40,558 bases of DNA, taken from contig CAZMCU010000009.1 of assembly GCA_964564915.1 (NCBI GenBank), forward strand, positions 1-40,558, read 5' to 3'. Each line of letters starts with the position of its first letter. The stretch's first letter is position 1. This DNA is from JAFGBM01 sp964564915. GTDB lineage: Bacteria > Actinomycetota > Actinomycetes > Actinomycetales > Demequinaceae. This document shows positions 40,484-40,558 of this stretch, piece after piece. The notes below the pieces were generated by a model. That model saw nothing but the letters and a program-made list of their open reading frames with translations, was not told the DNA's origin and ran no database searches. A program made the position numbers and the translations under genes.

Positions 40484-40558
40484 GGGCGATTGGCGCAGCG
40501 GTAGCGCGCTTCCCTGACACGGAAGAGGTCACTGGTTCGATCCCAGTATCGCCCACCA
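40484..40558 (+). tRNA. tRNA-Val (anticodon GAC)
   Basis: 75 nt with encoded CCA, ending on the last base of the window. Loop CTGACAC gives anticodon GAC. 6 bp after tRNA-Cys. Three substitutions separate it from Val(CAC) at 38114-38188. Confidence 0.97.

Noticed and set aside
1..40558. CRISPR arrays, prophage genes, integrases or transposases
   Set aside because: No regularly spaced repeats and no such protein signatures were found anywhere; the gene content is core chromosome.

Overview
The window is a piece of high-GC actinobacterial core chromosome. It most likely comes from a draft or metagenome-assembled genome, because three 100-N scaffold gaps are present. The lineage call rests on three things. 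First, a phosphatidylinositol-mannoside block (CDP-alcohol phosphatidyltransferase, PatA-like acyltransferase, PimA). Second, gene order known from mycobacteria and streptomycetes (thrS-HIT-pgsA-patA-pimA-pdxS-pdxT-yebC-ruvCAB-secDF-rel, then hisS, aspS, rarA, rpsD-alaS-ruvX-mltG-aroE). Third, two MmpL-type RND transporters. I cannot name a genus.

Layout from left to right. Positions 1-8391 read leftwards as one chain: rpsD, alaS, ruvX, mltG, aroE, and the type IV pilus motor ATPases pilB and pilT (pilT runs off the window edge). rarA (8502-9839, minus) is divergent from a rightward trio: two tandem MMPL-family transporters and a four-helix membrane protein (9892-14958). That trio converges on aspS and hisS (minus). 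hisS shares a compact divergent promoter region with a rightward trio at 18171-20982: a membrane-anchored cyclophilin, a DUF349 coiled-coil protein and an AbiEi-like protein. The AbiEi-like gene converges on the bifunctional (p)ppGpp enzyme gene rel. From 20979 to 40167 everything is on the minus strand: pabB-pabC-tRNA-Val(CAC), a membrane protein, a 57-residue Lys/Ala protein, then a near-continuous overlapping run thrS-HIT-pgsA-patA-pimA-pdxS-nudix-pdxT-yebC-ruvC-ruvA-ruvB, and finally secD-secF-rel. The right edge carries a Gly(GCC)-Cys(GCA)-Val(GAC) tRNA cluster on the plus strand.

How the genes work together. Most are housekeeping: translation (alaS, aspS, hisS, thrS, rpsD, tRNAs), protein export (secDF), recombination and replication-fork care (ruvABC, rarA, ruvX), vitamin synthesis (pdxST for PLP; pabB/pabC for folate), stringent response (rel), and envelope building (mltG, pgsA/patA/pimA, MMPL pair). 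Very tight packing (start/stop overlaps of 1-8 bp) points to translational coupling across long operons.

Most noteworthy points: (i) two of the three gaps are flanked by exact 55-bp duplications, and the third by a 6-bp one; collapsing them restores intact SecD, SecF and RuvC, so they are assembly artefacts; (ii) four starts around 9.8-14.5 kb have a TANNNT box only 6-7 nt upstream, suggesting leaderless transcripts; (iii) hisS and the cyclophilin gene may share an overlapping two-way -10 element; (iv) a free-standing 57-aa histone-tail-like protein sits next to a perfect 15-bp hairpin; (v) a Nudix gene is coupled between pdxS and pdxT. I found no CRISPR array, prophage, insertion sequence or obvious new defence system.
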